From: Oceanospirillaceae bacterium
GTDB taxonomy: Bacteria > Pseudomonadota > Gammaproteobacteria > Pseudomonadales > Balneatricaceae
Direction of reading: 5' to 3'
NCBI GenBank assembly: GCA_013215505.1
Contig: JABSQZ010000022.1
Location: 1 to 64,000, forward strand
Length of the DNA: 64,000 nucleotides
Shown here: positions 55,822 through 64,000 of the stretch, one piece after another
How the letters are laid out: the number at the start of each line of letters is the position of its first letter
Numbering within the stretch: the stretch's first letter is position 1
Notes under the pieces: generated by a model
Seen by the model: only the letters and a program-made list of their open reading frames with translations
What the model was told of the DNA's origin: nothing
Databases searched by the model: none
Translations under genes and position numbers: made by a program

Positions 55822-56760
55822 ATGCATTGTGTTGCGATACTTACTTATAATAATGCATCTTTTTTTGAGTTAGGCTGTGCGGTGGAGTTATTTGCCCTGC
55901 CGCGACCAGAGCAGGAAAACTGGTACAGCAGTGAAATCGTCAGTTTTGAAGGTGGTGCTTTAACCTTGGCGGTGGGTATGCAAATGCAGGTGAAATGTAT
56001 TTCCAGCCTCGAAGCTTTTGATATCTTAATCGTGCCCAGCTGGCCGGTCAGTAATAAAACTCCCTGTGCCTTATTGGCCAGGGAGGTAAGTACCTTCATA
56101 CAAGCTGGGAAAAGAATTTACTCCTTTTGTTCGGGCGCTTTTTTATTGGCTGAATTGGGCCTGTTAACCAATAAAAAGGCTACCACGCACTGGAAATACG
56201 CGCAGTTATTTCAGCAGAAGTATCCCGATATCGAATATCAAGATGATGTTTTATATTTATATGACAAACAGATAGGGACTTCAGCGGGCAGTGCTGCAGC
56301 TCTGGATTTAGGCATAGAAATTATCCGTCAGGACTATGGATATCAAGTTGCCAATCAGATTGCCCGTCAATTAGTACTGTCTGCGCATCGCAGTGGTGGC
56401 CAGTCACAATTTGTGCAAACACCCATGCTTAACGCACCCGGTCAATTCGCTAAATCATTGGACTGGGCGGTTGAGCATTTAAACCAAAATATAGATATTA
56501 ATTCTTTTGCCGCCAGAGCCAGTATGTCGCGGCGCACTTTTGACCGAAAATTTAAAAGTACCTTCAACTTGACCCCAAAAGATTGGCTGACCTTGCAGCG
56601 GATAAATTTAGCCAAGAATATTTTAGAAACACAAAGCTCGAGTATTGATCGCGTCGCTGAGTTATCTGGGTTCAACAATGCCATTACCATGCGCCACCAC
56701 TTTCGTAAGCAGCTAGGTGTCTCGCCAAAAAGTTACCGGTCGCAGTTCAGCGCCCGCTAA
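55822..56760 (+). CDS. ftrA: FtrA/GlxA-type AraC transcriptional regulator
   Basis: 312 residues. N-terminal DJ-1/PfpI-like domain (VAILTYNNASFFELGCAVELFALPRPE, YSFCSGAFLLAELGLLTNKKATTHWKYA) and C-terminal AraC pair of helix-turn-helices (NSFAARASMSRRTFDRKFK, RVAELSGFNNAITMRHHFRKQLGVSPKSYRSQF). The start and the FELG..VE.F.LPRPE motif agree with the FtrA branch. The nearby rhodanese is the likely target. A GGAG lies 8 bases before the ATG. Confidence 0.85.
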   Translation: MHCVAILTYNNASFFELGCAVELFALPRPEQENWYSSEIVSFEGGALTLAVGMQMQVKCISSLEAFDILIVPSWPVSNKTPCALLAREVSTFIQAGKRIYSFCSGAFLLAELGLLTNKKATTHWKYAQLFQQKYPDIEYQDDVLYLYDKQIGTSAGSAAALDLGIEIIRQDYGYQVANQIARQLVLSAHRSGGQSQFVQTPMLNAPGQFAKSLDWAVEHLNQNIDINSFAARASMSRRTFDRKFKSTFNLTPKDWLTLQRINLAKNILETQSSSIDRVAELSGFNNAITMRHHFRKQLGVSPKSYRSQFSAR

Positions 56761-57144
56761 GGTGACAGTTCAGTTGAATATTATGGCCTGTACTCTCGTG
56801 CCCTGAGTCCGCTGATTTCATTGTTATCGCAGTCACGAGCTCTATATCTTTCGTCTGTCACAGACTTTTTGTACCCTGCGAAGTATTAGGACTTGCACCT
56901 ATGTCGGCATCCTGCATCTAGTAGTATGCCAGGGCCTCAGTGCTTTGCATGCGCTCAAAGTATCTGGCTACTGTGCATTTTCTCTAGTCAATTTTTTCAA
57001 TTTCCAATGCTCGGCAATAACAGTCAGGGATTTTCTACGAACCTTAATATTGCGTCTATACTTCAGCTGATCAACCAGCCAGTCAATCAACCGGCATTCA
57101 GGGTAAGCGTTTTTTATGACGCTTGATTGCCTTGCCGGTGAGAA
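56761..57144. other. Intergenic region upstream of the kinase operon
   Basis: About 380 bases. A 77-codon plus-strand frame (56893-57126) ends just before the kinase gene, but has no family features or ribosome-binding site and is not called. The kinase promoter should lie here; none stands out. Confidence 0.4.
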
Positions 57145-58845
57145 ATGTTTCCCACAGCCACACAACCTAATACTAATGGTCCTGTTATGATTTCGATGCG
57201 CTATTTTTCCCCCTCGCAGCAATTTGAACTGCCACGCGCTGTCATCATCGGCGTGTTTGTTATCTGTATATTACCTTTTGTCCTGCAACTTCTGAGTGTA
57301 GATTTTGGTAACAGCAATGATTTCTCTGCCAACAGTGGTCAGGTTTTCAGTGTCGATCAAATGTTTCACCGCCTGGCAGGTGGTTTTACCCATGCTCTGC
57401 TGGAGTGGAGTGCTTTCTGCGCGGCTATCTTTGTGGTGCTGTTAAGTTTCTGCCACTATGCTATCACTAAAGATGTGACGACTCCGGTGATTGGGGTCGC
57501 GTTGTTCTGCGCCGGGGCGATGGACGCCTTTCATACCTTAGCCGCCACCAGACTGTTGGATGCAGTGGCTGATAACAAAGACCTGATACCTTTTACCTGG
57601 GCGCTATCCAGAGTATTTAATGCGTTGATCATGATCATCGGGGTGGGAATATTTTTACAGGGGAAAAAAATAAACCCGAAAAAAGGCATGGCTTTTATCG
57701 TCGTCACTAGCTTGATTTTCTCCTCTATAGGCTATGTGCTGATTTATCTTGCAGCTACCAGTCAGGATTTACCGCAAACCCAATTCCCGGATGCCATTAT
57801 CCGTCGTCCCTACGACATTATTCCGCTACTGTTATTTATAGTGGCCGGGCTGTTTGTCTACCCGCTGTTTCTGAAACGTTACCCAAGTATTTTTGCCGCG
57901 GCGCTGCTGTTAAGTGCCGTGCCGGAAATAGCGGTTGAGATGCATATGGCATTTGGCTCGCAGCGCTTATTCGACAGTGATTTTAATGTGGCACATCTAT
58001 TAAAAATTGTTGCCTATGTTGTGCCCCTGACCGGATTAGTACTGGATTATGTGAGAACTTATCAAACCCAGGTTATCCAGCACCGGGAGTTGCAGCAAGC
58101 GCACGCCAAACTCAATTTAAAAGCTTATCAAATGGAAAGCTTGAACAAAGATTTGACCCAGTCAAATGCCGAGTTGGAAAAATTTGCCTATATTGCCTCC
58201 CATGACCTGCAAGAGCCGCTGCGTAAGATACAGGCATTTGGTGACAGATTGCACAGCGCTCTGGACAGTAAAGTGAACTCAAAAGCGTTGGATTATGTCG
58301 ATAGAATGCAGAAATCATCTACCAGGATGAGGAACTTAATCGATGATTTGCTTAAATTTTCTCATGTCGGTCGGTATAAATATAATCTCAAAGAGGTTGA
58401 TTTGCAGCAACTGCTGAATACTGTCATAGATGATTTGCAGCTGCCTATCCAGGAGAAAAAGGCACAAATCACCTTCGAAAGTCTGCCGGTATTGCAGGCA
58501 GAGAAGCACCAGCTTTACCAGGTGTTTTTGAACCTCATCAATAATGCTTTAAAATTTTCTCAAGTTGAGCTGCCAGCCCAAATTAGCATTTCCTCTGCTG
58601 CGGTGACTTTAGATGAAAAGAAATATTGGCAGATAACCATTGCAGATAATGGCATAGGTTTTGAACAGCAATACGCCGATAAGATTTTTGAAATATTCCA
58701 GAGGTTACACGGACGCAGTCAATATGAGGGAACAGGCATAGGACTAGCAGTCTGTAAAAAAATCATAGACAGGCACAATGGCAAAATATCGGTTGAGTCG
58801 GAATTGGGTAAGGGCAGTCGTTTTATATTGTCGTTACCACAATAG
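57145..58845 (+). CDS. Membrane sensor histidine kinase
   Basis: 566 residues (552 if it starts at ATG 57187). The N-terminal third has about seven membrane helices and a MASE-type look (FHRLAGGFTHALLEWSAFCAAIF, ALFCAGAMDAFHTLAATRLL), then a coiled linker and a kinase core: H-box YIASHDLQEPLRKIQAF (His about 353), N-box FLNLINNALKFSQ, G1 IADNGIGFEQQ, and GTGIGLAVCKKIIDRH. The core is the type found in phytochrome-like kinases, but no GAF/PHY part is present. It starts an operon with two response regulators. Confidence 0.9.
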   Translation: MFPTATQPNTNGPVMISMRYFSPSQQFELPRAVIIGVFVICILPFVLQLLSVDFGNSNDFSANSGQVFSVDQMFHRLAGGFTHALLEWSAFCAAIFVVLLSFCHYAITKDVTTPVIGVALFCAGAMDAFHTLAATRLLDAVADNKDLIPFTWALSRVFNALIMIIGVGIFLQGKKINPKKGMAFIVVTSLIFSSIGYVLIYLAATSQDLPQTQFPDAIIRRPYDIIPLLLFIVAGLFVYPLFLKRYPSIFAAALLLSAVPEIAVEMHMAFGSQRLFDSDFNVAHLLKIVAYVVPLTGLVLDYVRTYQTQVIQHRELQQAHAKLNLKAYQMESLNKDLTQSNAELEKFAYIASHDLQEPLRKIQAFGDRLHSALDSKVNSKALDYVDRMQKSSTRMRNLIDDLLKFSHVGRYKYNLKEVDLQQLLNTVIDDLQLPIQEKKAQITFESLPVLQAEKHQLYQVFLNLINNALKFSQVELPAQISISSAAVTLDEKKYWQITIADNGIGFEQQYADKIFEIFQRLHGRSQYEGTGIGLAVCKKIIDRHNGKISVESELGKGSRFILSLPQ

Positions 58846-58857
58846 GGGGAAAGTCTT

Positions 58858-59322
58858 ATGAATAGTCTTGAAAAACTACCCAGTATCCATATGTGTGATG
58901 ATGATCCAGACGATCAATTATTAGTAGCGGATGCGCTAGAGGAAGCTGAAATAACCATCCCGATAGATTTTACCAATAACGGGCTAGAGTTATTGCAATA
59001 CTTAAGCAGAGAGGGCAAGTTTAGCTATTTGCAAGGCCAGCCATTACCCGGATTAATTTTATTGGATTTAAACATGCCAATAATGGATGGCCGGGAAGTA
59101 TTGAACAAGCTGAAACAAAATGAAAAATTTAAATCTATCCCGGTGGTGGTTTTAACCACTTCAAAAGCTGAGCAAGATATCGCTAAATCTTATGACATGG
59201 GCGTCAACTCATTTATTGTCAAGCCGGTTTCATTCGACAGATTAGTAGAATTAATTAAATCTACGGCGGATTATTGGTTCAAAGTCGTCTCCTTGCCTAA
59301 AGACTACTCAGATGGGTCTTAG
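58858..59322 (+). CDS. Single-domain response regulator (Rcp1-like)
   Basis: 154 residues, only a receiver domain. Acidic pocket HMCDDDPDDQ, phosphorylatable D70 in LILLDLNMPIMDGRE, TT and K in VVVLTTSKAEQ and FIVKPVSFDRL. The Rcp1-like form is the usual partner of phytochrome-type kinases. It lies 12 bases behind the kinase gene, with GGGGGAAAG as ribosome-binding site. Confidence 0.92.
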   Translation: MNSLEKLPSIHMCDDDPDDQLLVADALEEAEITIPIDFTNNGLELLQYLSREGKFSYLQGQPLPGLILLDLNMPIMDGREVLNKLKQNEKFKSIPVVVLTTSKAEQDIAKSYDMGVNSFIVKPVSFDRLVELIKSTADYWFKVVSLPKDYSDGS

Positions 59323-59339
59323 CTGTAGAGGTAAAAAAC

Positions 59340-61067
59340 ATGGTGAATAATTATTCCGATCTGAAAATTCTCATCGTCGAAGATGATGAAGATGACTATT
59401 TTATTCTCAGTGAACTGCTGCTGGATGCGCTGGGGACATCGGCACAAATCGACTGGGCAGAGGACTATCAATCTGCACAGGAGCTTATTCTAGCAGGGCA
59501 GCATCAATTTTATTTTCTGGATAATCGCCTCGGGGCGCAGCTGGGATTAGAGTTGATTGATGAAATAAACAGCCAGTATCAGACATCCCCCCCCATCATT
59601 ATGCTCTCAGGTGTCGACGATCATGAAACGGATCTGCAGGCGATGGAAAAAGGCGCCGATGACTATTTGGTGAAAAGCCAGCTCAGTGCTCCACTGTTAG
59701 AGCGGACTATTAGATACACTTTAAGAAGTAAACTGTTGGAAGAAAAGTTGGCTAAAATGGCCCATTTTGACAGTTTAACCGGGTTGTATAATCGCAGCAT
59801 CTTTAATGAATTATTACTTAAAACCATAACGCAAAGTAACAGGTCGCAACAAAAATTTGCTCTGGTGACCATAGATGTAGACAATTTCAAGTTTATTAAT
59901 GACCACTATGGTCATCCCGCGGGAGATCAGTTGCTCATCGAAGTGGCCCGGCGACTCAAGGATTCGATTCGCAGCGCTGACATTATCGCCAGATTGGGTG
60001 GAGATGAATTCTCCCTGCTACTAAAAGACGTGGGTAACAGCACTGAGATTGTTAAATTAGTCGAAACTATCATGGGTGCTTTCACTGCTGCAGTCGAATT
60101 AGGCAGTAAAGAAGTGGCAGTCACCGTTAGCTCTGGGATTGCCATTTATCCAACCGATGCCAGCAGTGAAATGGAGTTGATAGCCCGCAGCGACAGAGCG
60201 CTGTATCAGGCAAAAAGTATGGGCCGCTACGCCTACAGTTTCTATAATAAAGAGTTACACATGCAGGCCAGGAAGCAGCATGACATCGAGTTGCAGCTTG
60301 AACAGGCGATCAAAGAGCATAAGTTGCTGCTCTATTACCAGCCTATCTACTCTTTAACGGATAATAAATTAACCTCCTTTGAAGCACTTTTACGCTGGCC
60401 AAATGATAGCGGTGGATTTTACGATACCGAAAAAATAATCGCCATCGCCGAACAGAGTCAGCTAATTTTGAGCCTTGGCGATTGGGTTTTCGACCAGGCT
60501 TGTGAGCAGTTGCTAGAATGGCAACGGCGGGGGGAATACCTGGGAAAAATCTCAATCAATGTCTCTGCAAAGCAGTTTAAAAGCGATGATTTTACCCAAA
60601 AAGTACTAAAAAAACTGCTTCAGTCGCCCCTGTTGTCAGATAAAATAACCTTCGAGATAACGGAGAGAGACCCTCTGCAAAGCACTGCTATTGTGATCGA
60701 TCGGCTACAGCAATTAGTCGACTGTGGCTGTGAGTTTTCAGTTGATGACTTCGGTGTCGGCCACTCATCTATTGCCTATTTACGTACCTTTGCGATAGCG
60801 GCGATTAAAATAGATAAATCCATCGTACAAAATATCCTCAACAGTGAAAAAGATTTAGTATTGTGCAAAGCGATTATAGCGATCGCTAAAGCTTTAAGTT
60901 TAAGTGTTGTGGCTGAAGGGGTGGAAAGCTTAGAGATAGCAAATACGCTAAGTTCAATTGGCTGTCCTCTGGTGCAAGGCTATTATTTTGCCAGGCCGAT
61001 GCCGGTGGACGAAGTTAGCTGTTCTCAGCAGTACTGTGATAGGCCATTAGCCATTTCGGTAATATAG
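59340..61067 (+). CDS. Response regulator with GGDEF and EAL domains
   Basis: 575 residues in three parts: receiver (1-130, VEDDEDDYF, YFLDNRLG), GGDEF (about 140-300, ARLGGDEFSLLLKD at 218-230) and EAL (about 325-565, FEALLRWPND at 347, TFEITERDPL, SVDDFGVGHSSIAYL, VVAEGVES). Both GGDEF and EAL motifs are complete, so it could make and break cyclic-di-GMP. Coming 17 bases after the Rcp1-like gene, it is the probable output of the kinase. Confidence 0.93.
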   Translation: MVNNYSDLKILIVEDDEDDYFILSELLLDALGTSAQIDWAEDYQSAQELILAGQHQFYFLDNRLGAQLGLELIDEINSQYQTSPPIIMLSGVDDHETDLQAMEKGADDYLVKSQLSAPLLERTIRYTLRSKLLEEKLAKMAHFDSLTGLYNRSIFNELLLKTITQSNRSQQKFALVTIDVDNFKFINDHYGHPAGDQLLIEVARRLKDSIRSADIIARLGGDEFSLLLKDVGNSTEIVKLVETIMGAFTAAVELGSKEVAVTVSSGIAIYPTDASSEMELIARSDRALYQAKSMGRYAYSFYNKELHMQARKQHDIELQLEQAIKEHKLLLYYQPIYSLTDNKLTSFEALLRWPNDSGGFYDTEKIIAIAEQSQLILSLGDWVFDQACEQLLEWQRRGEYLGKISINVSAKQFKSDDFTQKVLKKLLQSPLLSDKITFEITERDPLQSTAIVIDRLQQLVDCGCEFSVDDFGVGHSSIAYLRTFAIAAIKIDKSIVQNILNSEKDLVLCKAIIAIAKALSLSVVAEGVESLEIANTLSSIGCPLVQGYYFARPMPVDEVSCSQQYCDRPLAISVI

Positions 61068-61445
61068 CGATGTCGAACTTGGCCACTAGGAGAGTATCAG
61101 TGCAAGTCAGTTCTGCAGTTAGCGGGATGCAATGCGTTGATCAACTATAACTACAGTGACTACTTTTTCCGAACTTTAGCCACTGTGTAGCGGTGAATCA
61201 GAGCAGGCCCAATATCTGGATTCGGCTGCGGTATCTTCGGGTTAGTGTTTGCCACTATCATCACTCTGATTTTGATAGCGCTGTTGTCTGCCGACAGTGC
61301 CGACGTTAAAACTGTTGTCTGTGACAAATGAAAATTTGGCATGTCATATTAATGGGCAATAAAATACGCGCTATTGCCAATAACGACAAAGCTTGCCGTA
61401 GGGGCACCGAGGTCTAAATAGTCAGAGGGGAATTAGGAATGCCAA
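61068..61445. other. Intergenic region without recognisable genes
   Basis: About 380 bases between the GGDEF-EAL gene and the convergent zinc-ribbon gene. A 60-codon minus-strand frame (61160-61342) is low in support and not called. No strong terminator was seen. Confidence 0.4.
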
Positions 61446-61697
61446 TTAGCGGCAACTGACTTTTCCGCCGATCATCTTCAGTGCCGGGACCCCTCTGATT
61501 AAGCAGTCTCTGGCGAAAATTTGCCCACAACTTGGGCAACTGAGTTGGTCCGAAGTGTAGTCTTTGACGATCCTCTCTTTAAAACACTTAACCAGGGATC
61601 CTTTTCCGCCTTTGCGGTATTTAAACAGCGCTTGTCTGCATTTTAGGCAGTGGATCTCGACCGTTTTAGTCGGTCCTTTTTTATTCGGTTTGGCCAT
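61446..61697 (-). CDS. Small zinc-ribbon protein
   Basis: 83 residues, basic. Two CxxC knuckles (HCLKCRQALF and SCPSCGQIF) with further cysteines at CFKE, RDCLI and the end (VSCR); KYRKGGKGSLVKC lies between. Typical of a structural zinc ribbon that may bind nucleic acid. I recognise no named family. It follows LysR on the same strand with a 127-bp gap. Confidence 0.75.
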   Translation of the reverse strand: MAKPNKKGPTKTVEIHCLKCRQALFKYRKGGKGSLVKCFKERIVKDYTSDQLSCPSCGQIFARDCLIRGVPALKMIGGKVSCR

Positions 61698-61824
61698 GGT
61701 CTGTGATCAGTCTATACAGTAGAAGTTGAGCTTTCTATTAGGGGCATGCGATTAAGTCCAACTGCTCTGTTCGCCGTGCAGAGAAAAAATTGCACTTAAG
61801 CGTGAGCATAAACATGTCTTCAAG

Positions 61825-62790
61825 TTATTTGTCATCGGCTGTCTCTTGCGGCACGGTATAAGTGACAAATTGATGGGCTTCCCCAGCCTGTTGTTGCAAT
61901 ATCTGGCCGAGTATTTTCAGCATATTAACCGCCCCTGGAGACAAAGTATAATCTTTGCGTCTGACTATATACAGTTCTCGGGCCCGTACCGGTGTGATTA
62001 AAGGGACAAATTTTAGTCCGGCGAAAGCCAGCACTTGAGAAGCCAGTGCCGGCAGTACAGCGATGCCCACTTTTTTTCTGATCAGTGCTCCCAGCCCATT
62101 GGGATTGGAAGCTTCAATGGTGGGGATGCTACTCTGGTAGTGGATGATATTCTGTTTGTTGAGCTGTTCTAATTCTGATCTTATACCGTTATCTTGAGAT
62201 AAGTGCAGCATTTTTTGTCCGCGCAATTGCCTCCAGGTCAGTGAGTTGGCCCCGGCCAGGGGATGATCACAAGTCATAATAGCACCGTACTGATCCTGCA
62301 GTATCGGTTGGTACTCTAACTGTGCATCTTGGGTGTGGTTTCCGCCGATACCAAAATCGGCGAATTTACTGAGCACTTGTTGCTCTATTTCACTGGCGCC
62401 GGCTTCGTAAATAGAGATATCAATTTTTGGATGCGCAGTATTATAGCGCTTAATCAACTCTGGGACTAAAATGCTATTGCCTGTCGGCGAGGTGGAGATA
62501 ATAATGTGACCGCGCTGTTGCTCGGCCCCCGCTTGCAGATCATCAATTGCCAACCGGAAATCGGTAATTAAGCGTTTAGCCACCGGGAAAAACCTTTGCC
62601 CCTCTTTGGTCAGAGTGACTTGTCTGGTGGTGCGATCAAATAAGATCAAACCGGCTTGTTGCTCTAACTGCTTGATAGTGGCTGTTAAAGTAGACTGAGT
62701 CACATTAAGTTGACGGGCTGCCCGAGTAAAGCTGGCCAAGTTGGCTATCTCGACAAAAGCGCGTAAATGTCGAATGGATATATTATTCAT
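61825..62790 (-). CDS. LysR-family regulator
   Basis: 321 residues. N-terminal helix-turn-helix (IRHLRAFVEIANLASFTRAARQLNVTQSTLTATIKQLEQQAGLILFDRTTRQVTL) and a full effector domain (GHIIISTSPTGNSILVPELIKRYNTAHPKIDISIYEAGASE). It is divergent from ydiJ across 208 bp, the typical spot for a LysR box, and ydiJ is its obvious target candidate. The inducer is unknown; a 2-hydroxyacid is plausible by context only. Confidence 0.88.
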   Translation of the reverse strand: MNNISIRHLRAFVEIANLASFTRAARQLNVTQSTLTATIKQLEQQAGLILFDRTTRQVTLTKEGQRFFPVAKRLITDFRLAIDDLQAGAEQQRGHIIISTSPTGNSILVPELIKRYNTAHPKIDISIYEAGASEIEQQVLSKFADFGIGGNHTQDAQLEYQPILQDQYGAIMTCDHPLAGANSLTWRQLRGQKMLHLSQDNGIRSELEQLNKQNIIHYQSSIPTIEASNPNGLGALIRKKVGIAVLPALASQVLAFAGLKFVPLITPVRARELYIVRRKDYTLSPGAVNMLKILGQILQQQAGEAHQFVTYTVPQETADDK

Positions 62791-62998
62791 ATTTTCCGAT
62801 TAATCGATTGAATTTTATTGTTTGATTGATAAGTGTATATTTTGCATCATTGACGTTCTGAGATCTAGTCAGGCTGTTGCCGATTAGCTCCATATTGTAA
62901 AAAATGCATTAGAAAAGTCAAAGCGACCAAGAGTAGATCGCTGACTAAACCAATCTAGTCATTTATTTAAATGACCAAGAACTGACATCAGAGCCATC

Positions 62999-64000
62999 AT
63001 GATACCTAAACTAGCAGACCCCCATACCCCAGATGCCAAATATTTAGAGTTTCTCGATCGACTGCGGGACAGTGCCTTTCAGGGAGACCTCAGCAGTGAT
63101 TATGCCGACCGGGTGGTACTGGCAACAGACAACAGCATTTACCAGATCTTGCCGCAAGGCGCTATTTATCCACGCGATATTGCCGATTTAGAACTGATTG
63201 CCAGTTTGGCCAATCGTGATGAGTTCTCGCAGATAGTACTCAGCCCTCGCGGTGGTGGAACAGGTACTAATGGTCAATCTTTAACCGATGGTTTAGTGGT
63301 CGACTTGTCACGACACATGAACCAGGTATTGGAGATAAATGCCGAGCAGCGCTGGGTCACAGTGCAGACCGGGGTAGTCAAAGATCAGTTAAATGCGGCA
63401 TTAAAACCTTACGGTTTGTTTTTTGCCCCTGAATTATCGACCAGCAACAGAGCGACTATCGGCGGTATGATCAATACCGATGCCAGCGGTCAGGGCAGTT
63501 GCCTGTACGGTAAAACCCGAGATCATGTATTGTCACTGACCACAGTATTACTCGATGGTAGCCGTTGGAGTTCTGAGCCTGTCTCGGAACAGCAGTTACA
63601 TGAAATCTGTCAGCGTCAAGATCGAGTGGGGGCCATTCATCGTTTAGTATCGGCGATAGCAACTGATCATGCAGAGCTGATTGAAGAAAAATTTCCGCGC
63701 TTAAATCGTTGTCTGACCGGCTATGATTTGGCCCATATCAGAGATGAAAATCAGCAATTTAACTTAAACTCAGTGCTCTGCGGTAGCGAGGGTTCGCTGG
63801 GTTTTATCGCCGAGGCCAAACTCAATGTACTGCCAATCCCCAAGTTTGCAGCACTGGTCAATATCAAATATGACAGCTTTGAGGCATCGATGCGCGATGC
63901 TAAAGAACTGATGGCGTGGCAACCGACTTCAATCGAAACCATAGATTCAAAAGTATTGAACCTGGCCATGGCTGATATTATCTGGGAGTCTGTTACCGAC
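62999..64000 (+). CDS. ydiJ: FAD-linked oxidase YdiJ (D-2-hydroxyglutarate dehydrogenase), 5' part
   Basis: The reading frame opens at ATG 62999 and stays open for 334 codons to the window edge, so the gene is cut; the full protein should be about 1000 residues. Visible is the PCMH-type FAD-binding domain: VVLATDNSIYQILPQGAIYPRD, LSPRGGGTGTNGQSLTDGLVVDLSRHMN, FFAPELSTSNRATIGGMINTDASGQGS and the CGSEGSLGFIAEAKLNVLP block. The family oxidises D-2-hydroxyglutarate with FAD, and a C-terminal Fe-S part is expected beyond the edge. Divergent from the LysR gene. Confidence 0.9.
   Translation, partial: MIPKLADPHTPDAKYLEFLDRLRDSAFQGDLSSDYADRVVLATDNSIYQILPQGAIYPRDIADLELIASLANRDEFSQIVLSPRGGGTGTNGQSLTDGLVVDLSRHMNQVLEINAEQRWVTVQTGVVKDQLNAALKPYGLFFAPELSTSNRATIGGMINTDASGQGSCLYGKTRDHVLSLTTVLLDGSRWSSEPVSEQQLHEICQRQDRVGAIHRLVSAIATDHAELIEEKFPRLNRCLTGYDLAHIRDENQQFNLNSVLCGSEGSLGFIAEAKLNVLPIPKFAALVNIKYDSFEASMRDAKELMAWQPTSIETIDSKVLNLAMADIIWESVTD

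Noticed and set aside
56893-57126. 77-codon frame before the kinase gene
   Set aside because: No recognisable domain, no ribosome-binding site; composition looks non-coding.
61160-61342. 60-codon minus-strand frame near the zinc-ribbon gene
   Set aside because: Weak support; no start signal and no recognised family.

Overview
The window reads as chromosomal DNA of a mid-GC, probably marine gammaproteobacterium. RNase E with a long disordered tail, RluC, CysB, RoxA, TrmJ, YdiJ and a complete paa set all resemble homologues from the Pseudomonadales/Cellvibrionales side of the class. I see no plasmid, phage, rRNA or tRNA genes, so the exact genus is left open.

Layout. 0-13.8 kb is housekeeping: DUF523, roxA, trmJ, rne, a ~870-bp divergent rne/rluC leader region, rluC with a KfrA-like coiled-coil gene, cysB, a periplasmic binding protein, GNAT, DUF218 and threonine aldolase. 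13.8-20 kb is a worn accessory stretch: rraA, a GNAT pseudogene split by a ~373-bp inverted-repeat element, a second degenerate copy of that element 4.5 kb away, an APH-like kinase, a methyltransferase, small secreted and STAS-like proteins, and a frameshifted secreted protein.

20.4-31.2 kb is a 3-hydroxyphenylacetate/homogentisate-type module. It holds a flavin hydroxylase with its tiny partner (mhaA, mhaB), maleylacetoacetate isomerase, fumarylacetoacetase, a VOC protein, an altered metallo-beta-lactamase-fold protein, a TRAP transporter and MarR and LysR regulators. No classical homogentisate dioxygenase (hmgA) is present. Two regulatory codes can be read directly. A pair of 20-bp MarR-type palindromes 32 bp apart occurs both in front of the VOC-fah operon and upstream of the TRAP operon. 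A TTATTTC-N7-GAAATAA dyad occurs in front of both mhaA and the MBL gene.

31.9-49.8 kb is the phenylacetyl-CoA pathway: paaX, paaK, paaZ, paaY, paaG, paaI, paaJ, paaABCDE, and a 686-residue hydratase/dehydrogenase fusion that can replace separate PaaF and PaaH. Three arrays of 7-bp units lie between the catabolic genes; one of them encodes the C-terminus of PaaK.

49.9-64 kb returns to core and signalling genes: EAL-HDOD protein, HAD phosphatase with an SppA-type peptidase, a degenerate PAS-GGDEF protein, a NIPSNAP gene with a duplicated 3' end, rhodanese and ftrA separated by three evenly spaced 37-bp inverted repeats, a histidine kinase/response regulator/GGDEF-EAL operon, a zinc-ribbon protein, a LysR regulator, and the 5' part of ydiJ running off the right edge.
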